Source of the DNA: Drouetiella hepatica Uher 2000/2452
GTDB lineage: Bacteria; Cyanobacteriota; Cyanobacteriia; Elainellales; Elainellaceae
DNA length: 64,000 bases
NCBI GenBank assembly: GCA_019359505.1
Contig: JAHHHD010000024.1
Location: 1-64,000, forward strand
Direction of reading: 5' to 3'
Part shown: positions 54,767 to 63,756 of the stretch, piece after piece
Layout of the letters: every line of letters begins with the position of its first letter
How positions within the stretch are numbered: the first letter of the stretch is position 1
Translations under genes and position numbers: made by a program
Notes under the pieces: model-generated
What the model was told of the DNA's origin: nothing
Database searches by the model: none
The model's input: the letters and a program-made list of their open reading frames with translations, nothing else

Positions 54767-57034
54767 CTAGCCTACTGCAATAATCCGAGCCAGGAAGAAC
54801 GCCCAGGTGGTCGCAATTCCTCCAAGCAAGAAGTGAGCAACCCCCACCGCACGACCCTGAATGATGCTCAGAGCGCGAGGTTGGATTGCAGGAGACACCC
54901 TCAGCTTACTGTGGGCCCAAACGATCGATTCGATCAGCTCTTGCCAATAGCCCCGACCGCTGAACAAGAACATCAGGCTGAACGCCCAGATGAAGTGTGC
55001 GCCTAAGAACATTAGACCGTAAGCCGAAAGTGCCGATCCATAAGAGCCAATCACTTGAGCCGCCTGTGCCCAGAGGAAGTCACGCAGCCAGCCGTTAATC
55101 GTAATGGCACTTTGAGCAAAGTTTCCGCCCGTAATGTGCGTCACCGTACCATCCGAGCCAACCGTGCCCCAGACATCTGACTGCATCTTCCAGCTAAAGT
55201 GGAAAATTACAACCGAGATGGCATTGTACATCCAGAACAGACCGAGGAAGACGTGATCCCAACCAGAAACCTGGCAGGTGCCACCCCGACCGGGGCCATC
55301 ACAAGGGAAGCGGAAGCCCAGATTAGCTTTGTCTGGGATCAGACGAGAGCTACGGGCATACAGCACACCCTTTAGCAGAATCAAAACCGTGACGTGAATC
55401 GTGAAGGCATGGATGTGGTGAACCATGAAATCTGCCGTGCCTAGGGCGATCGGCATCATAGCCACCTTACCGCCGACTGCAACCACACCGCCGCCAAAAG
55501 CATAGCTAGCGGGAGCGATCGCATTCGGAGCCGTTGCGCCTGGTGCCAGCGTATGCAGATTTTGAATCCACTGAGCAAACACAGGCTGGAGCTGAATCGC
55601 CGTATCCGAGAACATGTCTTGAGGGCGACCCAAAGCACTCATCGTGTCGTTGTGAATGTATAGACCAAAGCTATGGAAGCCCAAGAAAATACAGACCCAG
55701 TTGAGGTGAGAAATCAACGCATCTCGCTGACGCAAAACGCGATCGAGCAAGTTATTGACGTTTTGAGCCGGATCGTAATCCCGCACCATGAAGATCGCGC
55801 CGTGAGCAGACGCACCCACAATCAGAAAGCCGCCAATCCACATGTGGTGAGTAAACAGCGAAATCTGAGTAGGATAATCAGTCGCCATGTACGGATAGGG
55901 AGGCATGGCGTACATATGCTGAGCCACAATGATCGTGACCGAACCCAACATCGCCAGGTTAATAGCGAGCTGTGCATGCCAGGAGGTCGTCAAGATTTCG
56001 TAGAGACCCTTGTGACCTTCACCCGTAAACGGACCTTTGTGAGCTTCCAAGATCTGCTTCATGCTGTGACCGATACCCCAGTTGGTACGGTACATGTGAC
56101 CCGCAATGATAAATAGCACCGCCAAAGCCAAATGGTGATGCGCTGTATCAGAGAGCCACAGACCACCCGTTACCGGATTCAGGCCACCTTTGAAGGTGAG
56201 GAAATCAGCGTATGCGCCCCAGTTCAACGTGAAAAAGGGAATTAAGCCGCTAGGGAAGCCCCAATCCACACTGGGATAGAGATCCGTCATCAAACTGGGG
56301 TTGAGAATAAACTCATGCGGCAACGGAATGTCCTTAATGGCGACACCCGCATCCATCAGCTTGTTAATTGGCAGAGAGACGTGAATCTGGTGCCCTGCCC
56401 ATCCGAGGCAGCCCAGACCCAGCAATCCAGCCAAGTGATGGTTCATCATTGATTCCACATTCTGGAACCACTCCAGTTTTGGAGCAGCCTTGTGGTAGTG
56501 GAACCAGCCGGCGAACAGCATCAGACCCGCCATTACTAGACCGCCGATCGCGGTGCAGTAAAGCTGGTAGGTATTGGTAAACCCGGAAGCTCTCCACAGT
56601 TGAAACAGTCCAGACGTAATCTGGATTCCGTGAAAGCCGCCGCCAACATCTGCATTCAAAATTTCTTGACCAAAAATGGGCCAAACCACCTGAGCACTAG
56701 GCTTAATGCTGAGGGGATCTGCCAGCCAAGATTCGTAATTTGAAAATTTAGCGCCATGAAAGTACATGCCGCTGAGCCAGACAAACACAACGGCCAAATG
56801 ACCAAAGTGAGCGCTGAAAATTTTACGGGATATGTCTTCTAAATCACTGGTGTGGCTATCAAAATCGTGGGCATCAGCGTGAAGGTTCCAGATCCAGGTC
56901 GTTGTTTTCGGACCCTTAGCTAGCGTGCGATCGAAGTGACCTGGCTGAGCCCACTTCTCAAAAGAAGTAGGTACCGGATCTCTGTCTACCACAACTTTTA
57001 CCTTTTCCGACTGCCCGCGTGGGGTAGTTGTCAT
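54767..57034 (-). CDS. psaA: photosystem I P700 apoprotein A1
   Basis: A 755-residue integral thylakoid protein, partner of PsaB in the photosystem I core. It shows the start [20 protein letters not shown], the FX-cluster loop [18 protein letters not shown] with two cysteines, and the C-terminal [20 protein letters not shown]. Eleven membrane helices are expected. It is the first gene of psaAB. About 430 bp upstream is a palindromic element, so the promoter lies in the spacer at 57035-57460, as is usual for the long psaA leader. Confidence 0.98.
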   Translation of the reverse strand: MTTTPRGQSEKVKVVVDRDPVPTSFEKWAQPGHFDRTLAKGPKTTTWIWNLHADAHDFDSHTSDLEDISRKIFSAHFGHLAVVFVWLSGMYFHGAKFSNYESWLADPLSIKPSAQVVWPIFGQEILNADVGGGFHGIQITSGLFQLWRASGFTNTYQLYCTAIGGLVMAGLMLFAGWFHYHKAAPKLEWFQNVESMMNHHLAGLLGLGCLGWAGHQIHVSLPINKLMDAGVAIKDIPLPHEFILNPSLMTDLYPSVDWGFPSGLIPFFTLNWGAYADFLTFKGGLNPVTGGLWLSDTAHHHLALAVLFIIAGHMYRTNWGIGHSMKQILEAHKGPFTGEGHKGLYEILTTSWHAQLAINLAMLGSVTIIVAQHMYAMPPYPYMATDYPTQISLFTHHMWIGGFLIVGASAHGAIFMVRDYDPAQNVNNLLDRVLRQRDALISHLNWVCIFLGFHSFGLYIHNDTMSALGRPQDMFSDTAIQLQPVFAQWIQNLHTLAPGATAPNAIAPASYAFGGGVVAVGGKVAMMPIALGTADFMVHHIHAFTIHVTVLILLKGVLYARSSRLIPDKANLGFRFPCDGPGRGGTCQVSGWDHVFLGLFWMYNAISVVIFHFSWKMQSDVWGTVGSDGTVTHITGGNFAQSAITINGWLRDFLWAQAAQVIGSYGSALSAYGLMFLGAHFIWAFSLMFLFSGRGYWQELIESIVWAHSKLRVSPAIQPRALSIIQGRAVGVAHFLLGGIATTWAFFLARIIAVG

Positions 57035-57464
57035 TCGAGACTCTCCTCTCTAGACAAGGACGAGATAAATCCTATTCCCAAACCGCCTAAGTTCGCGTCT
57101 AACAGCAGCGTTTTTCTAAAAACGTATCAGATGATAGCGACTTACCAAGCAGGCTTCAGACTCAGGGGGGAGCGTCGATCAGTCTGAAGCCTACATTGGC
57201 TCTCGAAAAAACGGGTTGCAGTTAACCGCCTGTGAGATTCTGGATTAGGTCTTAAGAACAGATCCAAGATTTCTCAGCGCAACATCAACGGCTTGGGGAG
57301 GTACTGACGAGCATTATAGATCTGTAATCCGGTCGAACTCAGCGCAGGTTTACAATAATTCAAAATTCAAAGCCTTTATCCGTCTGCTTTTCACGCTCAG
57401 CCATCAGCAAATAAAGTGCCTAGTACTCCATACTTTTTACAAATCGAAATATTTGACATTGATA
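57035..57464. promoter_or_regulatory. psaA upstream region
   Basis: About 430 bp without a gene between psaA and a hairpin element. It should contain the psaAB promoter on the minus strand. A TTTACAAT half-site resembling the RpaB-binding HLR1 motif occurs near 57350 on the plus strand, but its second half is poor, so it is not called. No other structure was recognised. Confidence 0.35.
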
Positions 57465-57568
57465 ATATAGCCCTACGTAATTGAGTTTAGGACGAGTTAT
57501 TTTTTGAGAGCCGCGCGGAGCGCGGCTCTCAAAAAATAACTCATTGGATCTAAGCGCGTAGCGCTATA
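57465..57568. repeat. hairpin element, family D copy 2
   Basis: From ATATAG (57465) to CTATA (57568). The hairpin has perfect 23-bp arms (57494-57516 and 57520-57542, arm GAGTTATTTTTTGAGAGCCG plus CGC) and loop GGA. Its left flank CTACGTAATTGAGTTTAGGAC is the reverse complement of the right flank of the element at 18408. Its right flank CATTGGATCTAAGC is shared with the element nested at 17585. Confidence 0.78.
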
Positions 57569-57605
57569 GAAATCCCTTGAACAGACAATATCCTGCGGGG
57601 CTTCG

Positions 57606-57741
57606 CGAAGAGGGAGAATCAGAAGCCATTGGCTTCACCAAAGGTGGATTGAGTACCAAGATTCAGGTGGCAACGGATGCACTAGGTAATTTCATGAGCT
57701 TCCGCCTTACAATTATCAACCCCCTGATGAAGAGTTTATAG
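57606..57741 (+). pseudogene. transposase fragment (IS5/IS4-type DDE)
   Basis: Read from about 57606, the frame encodes ESEAIGFTKGGLSTKIQVAT followed by DALGNFMSFRLT and then a stop near 57739. The pattern A-I-G-x-S/T-x-G-G-x-S/T-T-K-I-x-x-x-x-D-x-x-G-N is the first catalytic Asp block of IS5-family-like transposases. Only about 40 residues remain, with no start, no other catalytic block and no inverted repeats, so it is a relic. It lies just beside a hairpin element. Confidence 0.65.
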
Positions 57742-57849
57742 ATAGCTGCATCCTGGCTTGAGGCTAGGCTAGGATAGCCACGATGTCATCAGTTTGAAAG
57801 TCATCAGTTTGAAACTTTGGGTCAGCCTATCAAAGTCACCTCACTACAT

Positions 57850-59088
57850 ATGACGCGATATATGACGCGATCGAATGCCGATACAGCCGACAAGGGCAAA
57901 GTTCAAGGGCACTGGAGAGAACTTGATGTCTTACGAGGCATTGCCGCTGTCATGATGATCGCCAATCACGTTGGCGTTAAGTTTCTCAGTCCTCAACATA
58001 CTGAAAGCGGCCTCACAGAAGCAGTGCTCTTTGTCGGCAGTTTCGCACCCGTAATGTTTTTCTTTATCACAGGTGTGGGGGCTGGGATTCAGTCCGGTCA
58101 GAAAAAACAAGCAAGCCGCTGGTTTAGCGTCATTAACAAAGTTGGGATTCTAGTGCTGGCTGATTTCTTGATGGCATGGAGCGGAGGCAGCTGGTGGCGA
58201 CTTGATTTCTTAAGTTTCATTGGTCTATGTATATTGATCTTGGAATGTGTTAGAAATTCAAAATCACCTGTTGTGGCTAGTGCAGTTGGCTTGGGTGCAG
58301 TTTCCTTACTGCGCTATCTGATTGGACCGATCGCCCATGAGTTTGGCTATGATCAGCAAATCTGGGGTTTAAGCTTTCTGCTGGGAACTGAGATTACGCC
58401 AGGTGTTTCCTATCCTTTGGCTCCGTGGCTTGCCTATCCATTCCTGGGATATTTGGTAGGTGTTGCGATCGATCGTTTCAGGTCTAGGGTTGAGGAGCAG
58501 CGATGGAGGGCAGCTCTAGGTCTGCTGGCGGTAGCGATCGTACCAGGAATAATTGCTGTGTATCTGGCGCTCAAAGGAGCCGTTTTCTTCCGGTGGGGAA
58601 CGGTGAGCCTAGCATTTTATATCATTAGCTTTACTGCCCTTGCAGTCTGTGTTGCTTTTTCACTCATGCTTTGTAGCAATCTCTGCCCCCAATTTGGGCC
58701 TCGGTTCTTGTCGCTAAAGGGCATTAGCTCCCTTGCTATCGTTCCTATCCATTACTTCCTCATTGACACAGGGTTTTGGCTAGGACTGCGAGCAATTCAG
58801 CCTGCGGCATATTATTGGGTGATGATCGCCATCCTTGCCCTCAGCTTTTTTCTTGCTGCTCGGATGGATAGAATCGGCAGTGCAGTCCGGCAAATCTCTG
58901 AGCAAGGGCTGATTCGCAGCTGTCTCTTAGGCTTGCTAACTGCTTCTGCACTCATTATCTTAGTCACCCACCAAACTCACCCGCCCACAGCAATGGTTGC
59001 TAAGACAATCGGACAACTGGCTCTATGTCTACTGTTTGTTCTACCGTCTGCTTTAATGCCCTTGCCGCTATCTAGAGCTAAGGCGTAA
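57850..59088 (+). CDS. membrane acyltransferase (heparan-alpha-glucosaminide N-acetyltransferase-like, DUF1624)
   Basis: About 412 residues with roughly ten membrane helices. The N-terminal motif RELDVLRGIAAVMMIANHVG is the signature of membrane acyltransferases that modify sugars (acyltransferase-3/DUF1624 type), followed by GSFAPVMFFFITGVGAG. These enzymes move an acetyl or similar group across the membrane to a polysaccharide. The frame is open from TTG 57817; ATG 57850 is chosen, with ATG 57862 also possible. The next genes on the same strand are a glycosyltransferase, an oxygenase and an O-antigen-ligase-like protein, supporting a cell-surface polysaccharide role. Confidence 0.78.
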   Translation: MTRYMTRSNADTADKGKVQGHWRELDVLRGIAAVMMIANHVGVKFLSPQHTESGLTEAVLFVGSFAPVMFFFITGVGAGIQSGQKKQASRWFSVINKVGILVLADFLMAWSGGSWWRLDFLSFIGLCILILECVRNSKSPVVASAVGLGAVSLLRYLIGPIAHEFGYDQQIWGLSFLLGTEITPGVSYPLAPWLAYPFLGYLVGVAIDRFRSRVEEQRWRAALGLLAVAIVPGIIAVYLALKGAVFFRWGTVSLAFYIISFTALAVCVAFSLMLCSNLCPQFGPRFLSLKGISSLAIVPIHYFLIDTGFWLGLRAIQPAAYYWVMIAILALSFFLAARMDRIGSAVRQISEQGLIRSCLLGLLTASALIILVTHQTHPPTAMVAKTIGQLALCLLFVLPSALMPLPLSRAKA

Positions 59089-59315
59089 GTATCGGTGTTT
59101 CAGTCGGTATTTCACAAGACAGCTCCGCTTGTTTCTCAGACTAAATGGGAACTTTATGGTCAATCCACTACTAATTCTGCATAGCCTCTCTCCTCCTTCA
59201 AACCCTGCTATGGAGCGCTGTACCTTTAGCCTGGAGATATTAGGTAAGGTCTGCTAGGGTGCAAGTTAAGCTTTGTTAATGTGAGAACTTTGAGTGCAAT
59301 GCTCTGCCGATCATT

Positions 59316-60413
59316 ATGAAAATTACGTTTGTTATGGCAAGTGGGTTTACGCTCACAGGTGGAGATCGCGTGGTGGCAACCTACGCTGAAGGTCTGCACA
59401 AGCGAGGTCACGATGTTCTGGTGGTTTCTCGCCCTCGCATCCCAGTTACATTGTCTGAACGCGTACGTTCTCTCCTGAAGGGTCAGGGATGGCTACCAGA
59501 TAAGAAAAAATATCCTTCTCATTTCGATCATCTAGATGTTCCTTGTCGCCTGACTAACCACTTTGGTCCGGTTGGAGATAATGATCTGCCTGATGCGGAT
59601 GTTGTGATTGCAACTTGGTGGGAAACGGCTGAATGGGTAGCCAATCTCTCTCCAGGTAAGGGGGCAAAGGCGTACTTTATCCAGCATCACGAGGTTTTTG
59701 ACTATTTACCTAAAGAAAAGGTTGAAGCAAGCTACCGACTGCCTTTGCACAAAATTACGATCGCACAATGGCTCGTAGACTTGATGAAAACTCAGTACGA
59801 AGATCCTCATGTTTCTCTGGTACCCAATAGCGTTGACACCACCCAATTTTTTGCTCCTCCTCGTGGTAAACAGCCATTTCCTACTGTAGGTTTGACCTAT
59901 TCTGACATTCCCTGGAAGGGGTGTGATATTAGTCTGGCAGCCTTCTCGATCGCTGCTCAGCAAATACCTGATTTGCGCCTTGTATCTTTTGGTAGCGAGC
60001 AACCTACACCTGATTTACCCCTACCTGCGGATACAGAGTTCCACCTCAGTCCCTCTCAAGAACAGCTCAAAAAAATTTATTCTGAGTGTGATGCTTGGCT
60101 CTTTGGCAGCCGTATTGAGGGATATGGATTGCCTATTTTGGAAGCTATGGCTTGCCGCACCCCAGTCATTGGTACCCCTGCAGGAGCTGCCCCTGAACTA
60201 CTTTCAGGAGGGGCAGGAGTGCTGGTTGATCTGGAAAATCCAGTAGACATGGCACGGGCAATCGTCAAAATCTGTCAAATTTCAGAAGATCAGTGGAAGG
60301 CTATGTCTAATACTGCCTACACAAAAGCCACAAGCTACACTCTAGAGATGGCAATAGAGCTGTTTGAATCAGCCCTTTCCACCGCCATGGAGCGATCGCA
60401 GTCGCTCTACTAG
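59316..60413 (+). CDS. glycosyltransferase family 4
   Basis: A 365-residue GT-B glycosyltransferase. The N-terminal domain begins MKITFVMASGFTLTGGDRVV, the glycine-rich acceptor-side loop of GT4 enzymes. The C-terminal domain has SRIEGYGLPILEAMACRTPV followed by IGTPAGAAPELLSGG, the E-x7-E nucleotide-sugar motif and ribose-binding region. It would transfer a sugar from a nucleotide donor to a growing glycan; donor and acceptor are unknown. A 227-bp spacer precedes it and 240 bp follow, so it may have its own promoter. No membrane segment. Confidence 0.87.
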   Translation: MKITFVMASGFTLTGGDRVVATYAEGLHKRGHDVLVVSRPRIPVTLSERVRSLLKGQGWLPDKKKYPSHFDHLDVPCRLTNHFGPVGDNDLPDADVVIATWWETAEWVANLSPGKGAKAYFIQHHEVFDYLPKEKVEASYRLPLHKITIAQWLVDLMKTQYEDPHVSLVPNSVDTTQFFAPPRGKQPFPTVGLTYSDIPWKGCDISLAAFSIAAQQIPDLRLVSFGSEQPTPDLPLPADTEFHLSPSQEQLKKIYSECDAWLFGSRIEGYGLPILEAMACRTPVIGTPAGAAPELLSGGAGVLVDLENPVDMARAIVKICQISEDQWKAMSNTAYTKATSYTLEMAIELFESALSTAMERSQSLY

Positions 60414-60653
60414 CCAGTAAAAGTTAGTTGCTGCATGAAGTGAGAATCCACTAGCTTGAACCTAGCCACAACTTTAGACAAAACTGAATTTTTTGTGTGT
60501 CTAGCAAAGTTTTCGTAAAGGCAACAAATTTTGACCTAGGAGATGAAAAGGACTTTGATATCCTCTACTTATCAGTAAGTTGTAAATTAGGATACTTCTG
60601 ATTCTGCTAATCAGTCCCTAAGAGTGATGAAAGAAGTGTACTAGGAGAAAAAT

Positions 60654-61469
60654 ATGAAGCTAAGTTCAACGTACTACCTCGACTCAGATTACCTGAGCAA
60701 CCTCGCTGAAAAATATCGGGACGACTATCAGAGCGCTAAACCCTTTCCCCATGCGGTGATTGACAATTTTCTACCGGAAACCCTACTGGATTCAATTCTT
60801 GAAGAATTTCCTAAAGCTGGGGCGATCGAATGGCAGAAATTTGATGCGGCGGCTGAGAAAAAACTGGCTTCCAAGTCAGAACTCCAGATGGGAGAAATGA
60901 CTCGCTTTTTGCTGTACCAGCTTAATTCCTCCACATTTATTACCTTTCTAGAGCGCTTGACTGGCGTTGATGGACTGATTCCTGATCCTCATTTCGTTGG
61001 GGGTGGTTTACATCAAATCGAGCCAGGTGGCTTCTTGAAAATGCATGTTGACTTCAACCGCCATGAGCGACTGCGCCTCGATCGCCGCCTCAATCTGCTA
61101 ATTTATCTCAACAAAGATTGGGAAGAAGAGTATGGTGGATATTTAGAGCTGTGGGACAAAGAAGTAACTCAGTGCAGCAAAAAAATCCTTCCTATCTTCA
61201 ATCGATGCGTGGTCTTTACTACAACCGATTTTTCGTTCCACGGTCACCCTGAGCCACTAACCTGCCCTGAAGGCGAAACTCGTAAGTCTCTGGCGCTTTA
61301 CTATTACAGTAACGGCAGACCCGCTTCAGAAATTCGTAAAGGGGGGGCTGGACACTCAACTTTATTCCGTGCTCGACCTGGTGAAACAATCAACATTGAG
61401 AAAGAGCCAATTGGCGCTCGAGTCAAGTCATCGATTAAGAAGCTGCTTCCCATCATTGCCAAGGATTAA
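60654..61469 (+). CDS. 2-oxoglutarate/Fe(II)-dependent oxygenase
   Basis: A 271-residue protein of the 2OG-FeII_Oxy_3 (prolyl-4-hydroxylase-like) type. The iron triad is His131 and Asp133 in KMHVDFNRH, and His196 in DFSFHGHPEP. Arg210 in GETRKSLALYYYSNG binds 2-oxoglutarate. The GGYLELWDKE segment is typical. Such enzymes hydroxylate proteins or small molecules, and related ones occur in polysaccharide or glycan-modification clusters. The start ATG follows AGGAG by 7 bases. The C-terminal 45 residues are basic and extend past the catalytic fold. The substrate is unknown. Confidence 0.85.
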   Translation: MKLSSTYYLDSDYLSNLAEKYRDDYQSAKPFPHAVIDNFLPETLLDSILEEFPKAGAIEWQKFDAAAEKKLASKSELQMGEMTRFLLYQLNSSTFITFLERLTGVDGLIPDPHFVGGGLHQIEPGGFLKMHVDFNRHERLRLDRRLNLLIYLNKDWEEEYGGYLELWDKEVTQCSKKILPIFNRCVVFTTTDFSFHGHPEPLTCPEGETRKSLALYYYSNGRPASEIRKGGAGHSTLFRARPGETINIEKEPIGARVKSSIKKLLPIIAKD

Positions 61470-61668
61470 TTGCCGCGATCTGAGTGAACCCTGGATTCAT
61501 AGCTCAGAAATTTTATCCAGTGCTTTGCTTAAAGACAGGTAGCCTGTTGCGAGTAATGTTGTCGATCGGCTGTTGATTTTTGAAATTTACTTTTGAAACG
61601 ATAGCAGGTTTGCAACCCAGTGCCTGACATGAAGCTTAAACCAACTTAACTGTGAAAAAGAGGTCACT

Positions 61669-63096
61669 ATGGGATTTACATTGCCTAATAATCCAGCAGG
61701 GTATGCGGCGATCACCGTTCCCATAGTTATGTTTCTCTGGATTCCAGTCGTTCTTTACCTATTTTCACGGTTTCCTGCCAGAAAAGCAGTTGTTGCTAGC
61801 TTCTTAGGAGCGTGGCTGTTTTTGCCTCAGGCTAGCCTTACACTGCCTAGCATCCCAGACTATGACAAAATATCAGCAACCTGCTACGGCATTCTGCTAG
61901 CTACCTTTATTTTTGATGTTGGACGCTTTCGCACATTCAAATTTGGCTGGGTAGATGTACCCATGGCAATTTGGTGTTTTTGTCCATTCATCTCATCCAT
62001 AACCAACGACTTGGGTCCTTATGACGGCTTTTCAACCCTTCTAGACCAAACAATGAGTTGGGGTGTACCCTATTTCCTAGGACGCATCTACTTCAACACT
62101 CTGGATGGGCTGAAGCAGCTAGCAATGGGAATCTTCATAGGTGGGCTGGTATACGTTCCCCTGTGCCTAATTGAGGTGAGAATTAGTCCTCAGCTACACA
62201 GGATTGTCTATGGAGATTTTCCTCACTCTTTCGCTCAAATGATTCGAGATGGAGGCTATAGACCCAACGTATTTATGGAATCAGGGCTAATGCTGTCAGC
62301 CTTCATGATGGCAGCTACTTTGATTGGCATTTGGTTTTGGCAGTCTGGCGTGGTTAAGCAAGTCTGGAATATTCCCATTTCCTGGCTAGTATGGATTTTA
62401 ATCATCACCTTTGCTTTGCTCAAGTCCTATGGAGCCTATACCTTATTTATTGTCGGCGTTGGTACCTTGTTTATCGCCAAGCAATTTCGTACAGCGCTGC
62501 CCGTCTTTCTCCTGATGATAGGCATGGGCGTTTACCTTTACGTCAACGCTGGGACTGAAACCTATTCTTCTGATCAGCTTGTTGCCTATTTGTCTGATAT
62601 ATTTCCGCCTGATCGAATTCAATCTTACATATTCAGATTGAACAATGAGGAAATCTTGGTAGATCACGCCAGAGAAAGATTCATTTTTGGCTGGGGCGGC
62701 TGGAGCCGATCAAGAGTCGTTATTGATGAGTTTGGCGGTATGACTGTTCAGGATAGTCTATGGGTTATTGCCTTGGGTCAGTTCGGTATAGTTGGATTGA
62801 TAAGCTGCTTTGCCTCAATGCTTTCGCCTGTCATTGCACTCTTCTCAACGCGCTATCCTGCTAGCCTATGGTTTAATCGCAAGGTTGCATCAGCAGCAGC
62901 GCTGGCAGTGATTATCACGTTGTACATGGTGGACTGCATCCTTAACGCTATGATCAACCCCATTTATATTTTGGCATGTGGCGGGATTGCGACTCTAGCT
63001 ATGAAGCCAAGAGAACGAGAAAGCAGCCAAAATGAGCGAAGGGCTGTACGACAGCGCGGCTGGCAATCTGAGGAATCTGGAGGCGATATTTCTTAG
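61669..63096 (+). CDS. O-antigen ligase/polymerase-like membrane protein
   Basis: A 475-residue protein with about twelve predicted membrane helices and one larger loop (about 285-365), where WGGWSRSRVVIDEFGGMTVQ and DSLWVIALGQFGIVGL resemble the Wzy_C/O-antigen-ligase region. It starts MGFTLPNNPAGYAAITVPIV and ends in a charged tail. It would polymerise or ligate a surface glycan. It follows the glycosyltransferase and oxygenase genes on the same strand. The identification rests on topology and the loop; the family is divergent. Confidence 0.75.
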   Translation: MGFTLPNNPAGYAAITVPIVMFLWIPVVLYLFSRFPARKAVVASFLGAWLFLPQASLTLPSIPDYDKISATCYGILLATFIFDVGRFRTFKFGWVDVPMAIWCFCPFISSITNDLGPYDGFSTLLDQTMSWGVPYFLGRIYFNTLDGLKQLAMGIFIGGLVYVPLCLIEVRISPQLHRIVYGDFPHSFAQMIRDGGYRPNVFMESGLMLSAFMMAATLIGIWFWQSGVVKQVWNIPISWLVWILIITFALLKSYGAYTLFIVGVGTLFIAKQFRTALPVFLLMIGMGVYLYVNAGTETYSSDQLVAYLSDIFPPDRIQSYIFRLNNEEILVDHARERFIFGWGGWSRSRVVIDEFGGMTVQDSLWVIALGQFGIVGLISCFASMLSPVIALFSTRYPASLWFNRKVASAAALAVIITLYMVDCILNAMINPIYILACGGIATLAMKPRERESSQNERRAVRQRGWQSEESGGDIS

Positions 63097-63115
63097 GCTT
63101 TCTTCCCTAGTTCAC

Positions 63116-63170
63116 TTAAGCAAACAATTGGGTCAGGGCACGAAGCGACCTGACCCAATTGTTTGCTTAA
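63116..63170. terminator. long palindrome between convergent genes
   Basis: TTAAGCAAACAATTGGGTCAGG (63116-63137) pairs perfectly with 63149-63170; the loop is 11 nt. It lies 20 bp after the O-antigen-ligase-like gene. It has no T-run but, as a 22-bp stem, could act as a bidirectional terminator with the hli gene. Unlike the other hairpins it lacks the GGA loop and GC-rich core. Confidence 0.55.
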
Positions 63171-63332
63171 TCTTAATCACAAAAGTGGCGAATGTACCTT
63201 GACTTTTGCCAAACATACCAGACTCTTGAGCACTGGAGTTGTGGAGAATCTCGCTATCGCTACAAATGGGGACGCATGTACTGCATCCCCACTTAAAATT
63301 GATATTCAAACCGAGCTACCAGGCTCTACGTT

Positions 63333-63476
63333 CTACATTAGGCCAATTTGAGAAAGAATCCCTTGACCTGTCAAAAATTCTGTAGCCAGACCAATCACAA
63401 ACCCCATCATTGCCAAACGACCGTTCCAGGTTTCAGCGAACTGAGTGAAGCCAAATTTAGTTTGCTGGTTTTCCAT
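63333..63476 (-). CDS. high-light-inducible protein (HLIP/Scp)
   Basis: A 47-residue, single-helix thylakoid protein. It begins MENQQTKFGFTQFAETWNGR and continues with LAMMGFVIGLATEFLTGQGI. The chlorophyll-binding signature AETWNGRLAMMGFVIGLATE (ExxNxR) is intact. HLIPs bind chlorophyll and carotenoid and protect photosystem assembly under excess light. A possible RpaB (HLR1) site lies 30 bp upstream of the start. The psaK gene follows in the same orientation upstream. Confidence 0.92.
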   Translation of the reverse strand: MENQQTKFGFTQFAETWNGRLAMMGFVIGLATEFLTGQGILSQIGLM

Positions 63477-63756
63477 GACTGCTTATGCCTCGCTTAAAAT
63501 CAACCTTGTGTAAATAAACTTAACACAAGTTCAAATAAGTTGGCAATAGCCAAAGGGTTGTTGCAGAATTGTGACCCAGAGAGACACAGCACTCTACATA
63601 GTAGATCGCTGTGTTTAGTAACTCCTTAGAGAGTGGCATTATCTCTCGGTCAGATTTGCAGCGTGCTGGGTAGCTGCTCGTTAACCTATTCAAAGGTTTG
63701 GAAGGTCTGCGCGCCATACTAGAGTGCACAGACCGCGATAATATGGCTAGATCTCC
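63477..63756. other. intergenic region between hli and psaK
   Basis: About 280 bp holding the hli upstream region and the 3' flank of psaK (both minus strand). A pair TTAGTAACTCC / GGAGTT-like fragments near 63610 is too short to call. No gene was found. Confidence 0.4.
63507..63524 (-). promoter_or_regulatory. possible HLR1/RpaB-binding site upstream of the hli gene
   Basis: On the minus strand the sequence GTTAAGTT-TA-TTTACACA resembles the HLR1 consensus of two (G/T)TTACA(T/A)(T/A) octamers 2 nt apart, with about three mismatches. It ends about 30 bp before the hli ATG. HLR1 is known to control hli and photosystem I genes in cyanobacteria. The match is imperfect and the call is tentative. 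Confidence 0.33.

Noticed and set aside
57446-57470. TTGACA followed by TAATAT as a plus-strand promoter
   Set aside because: The two boxes are only 4 bp apart and no credible plus-strand gene starts nearby.
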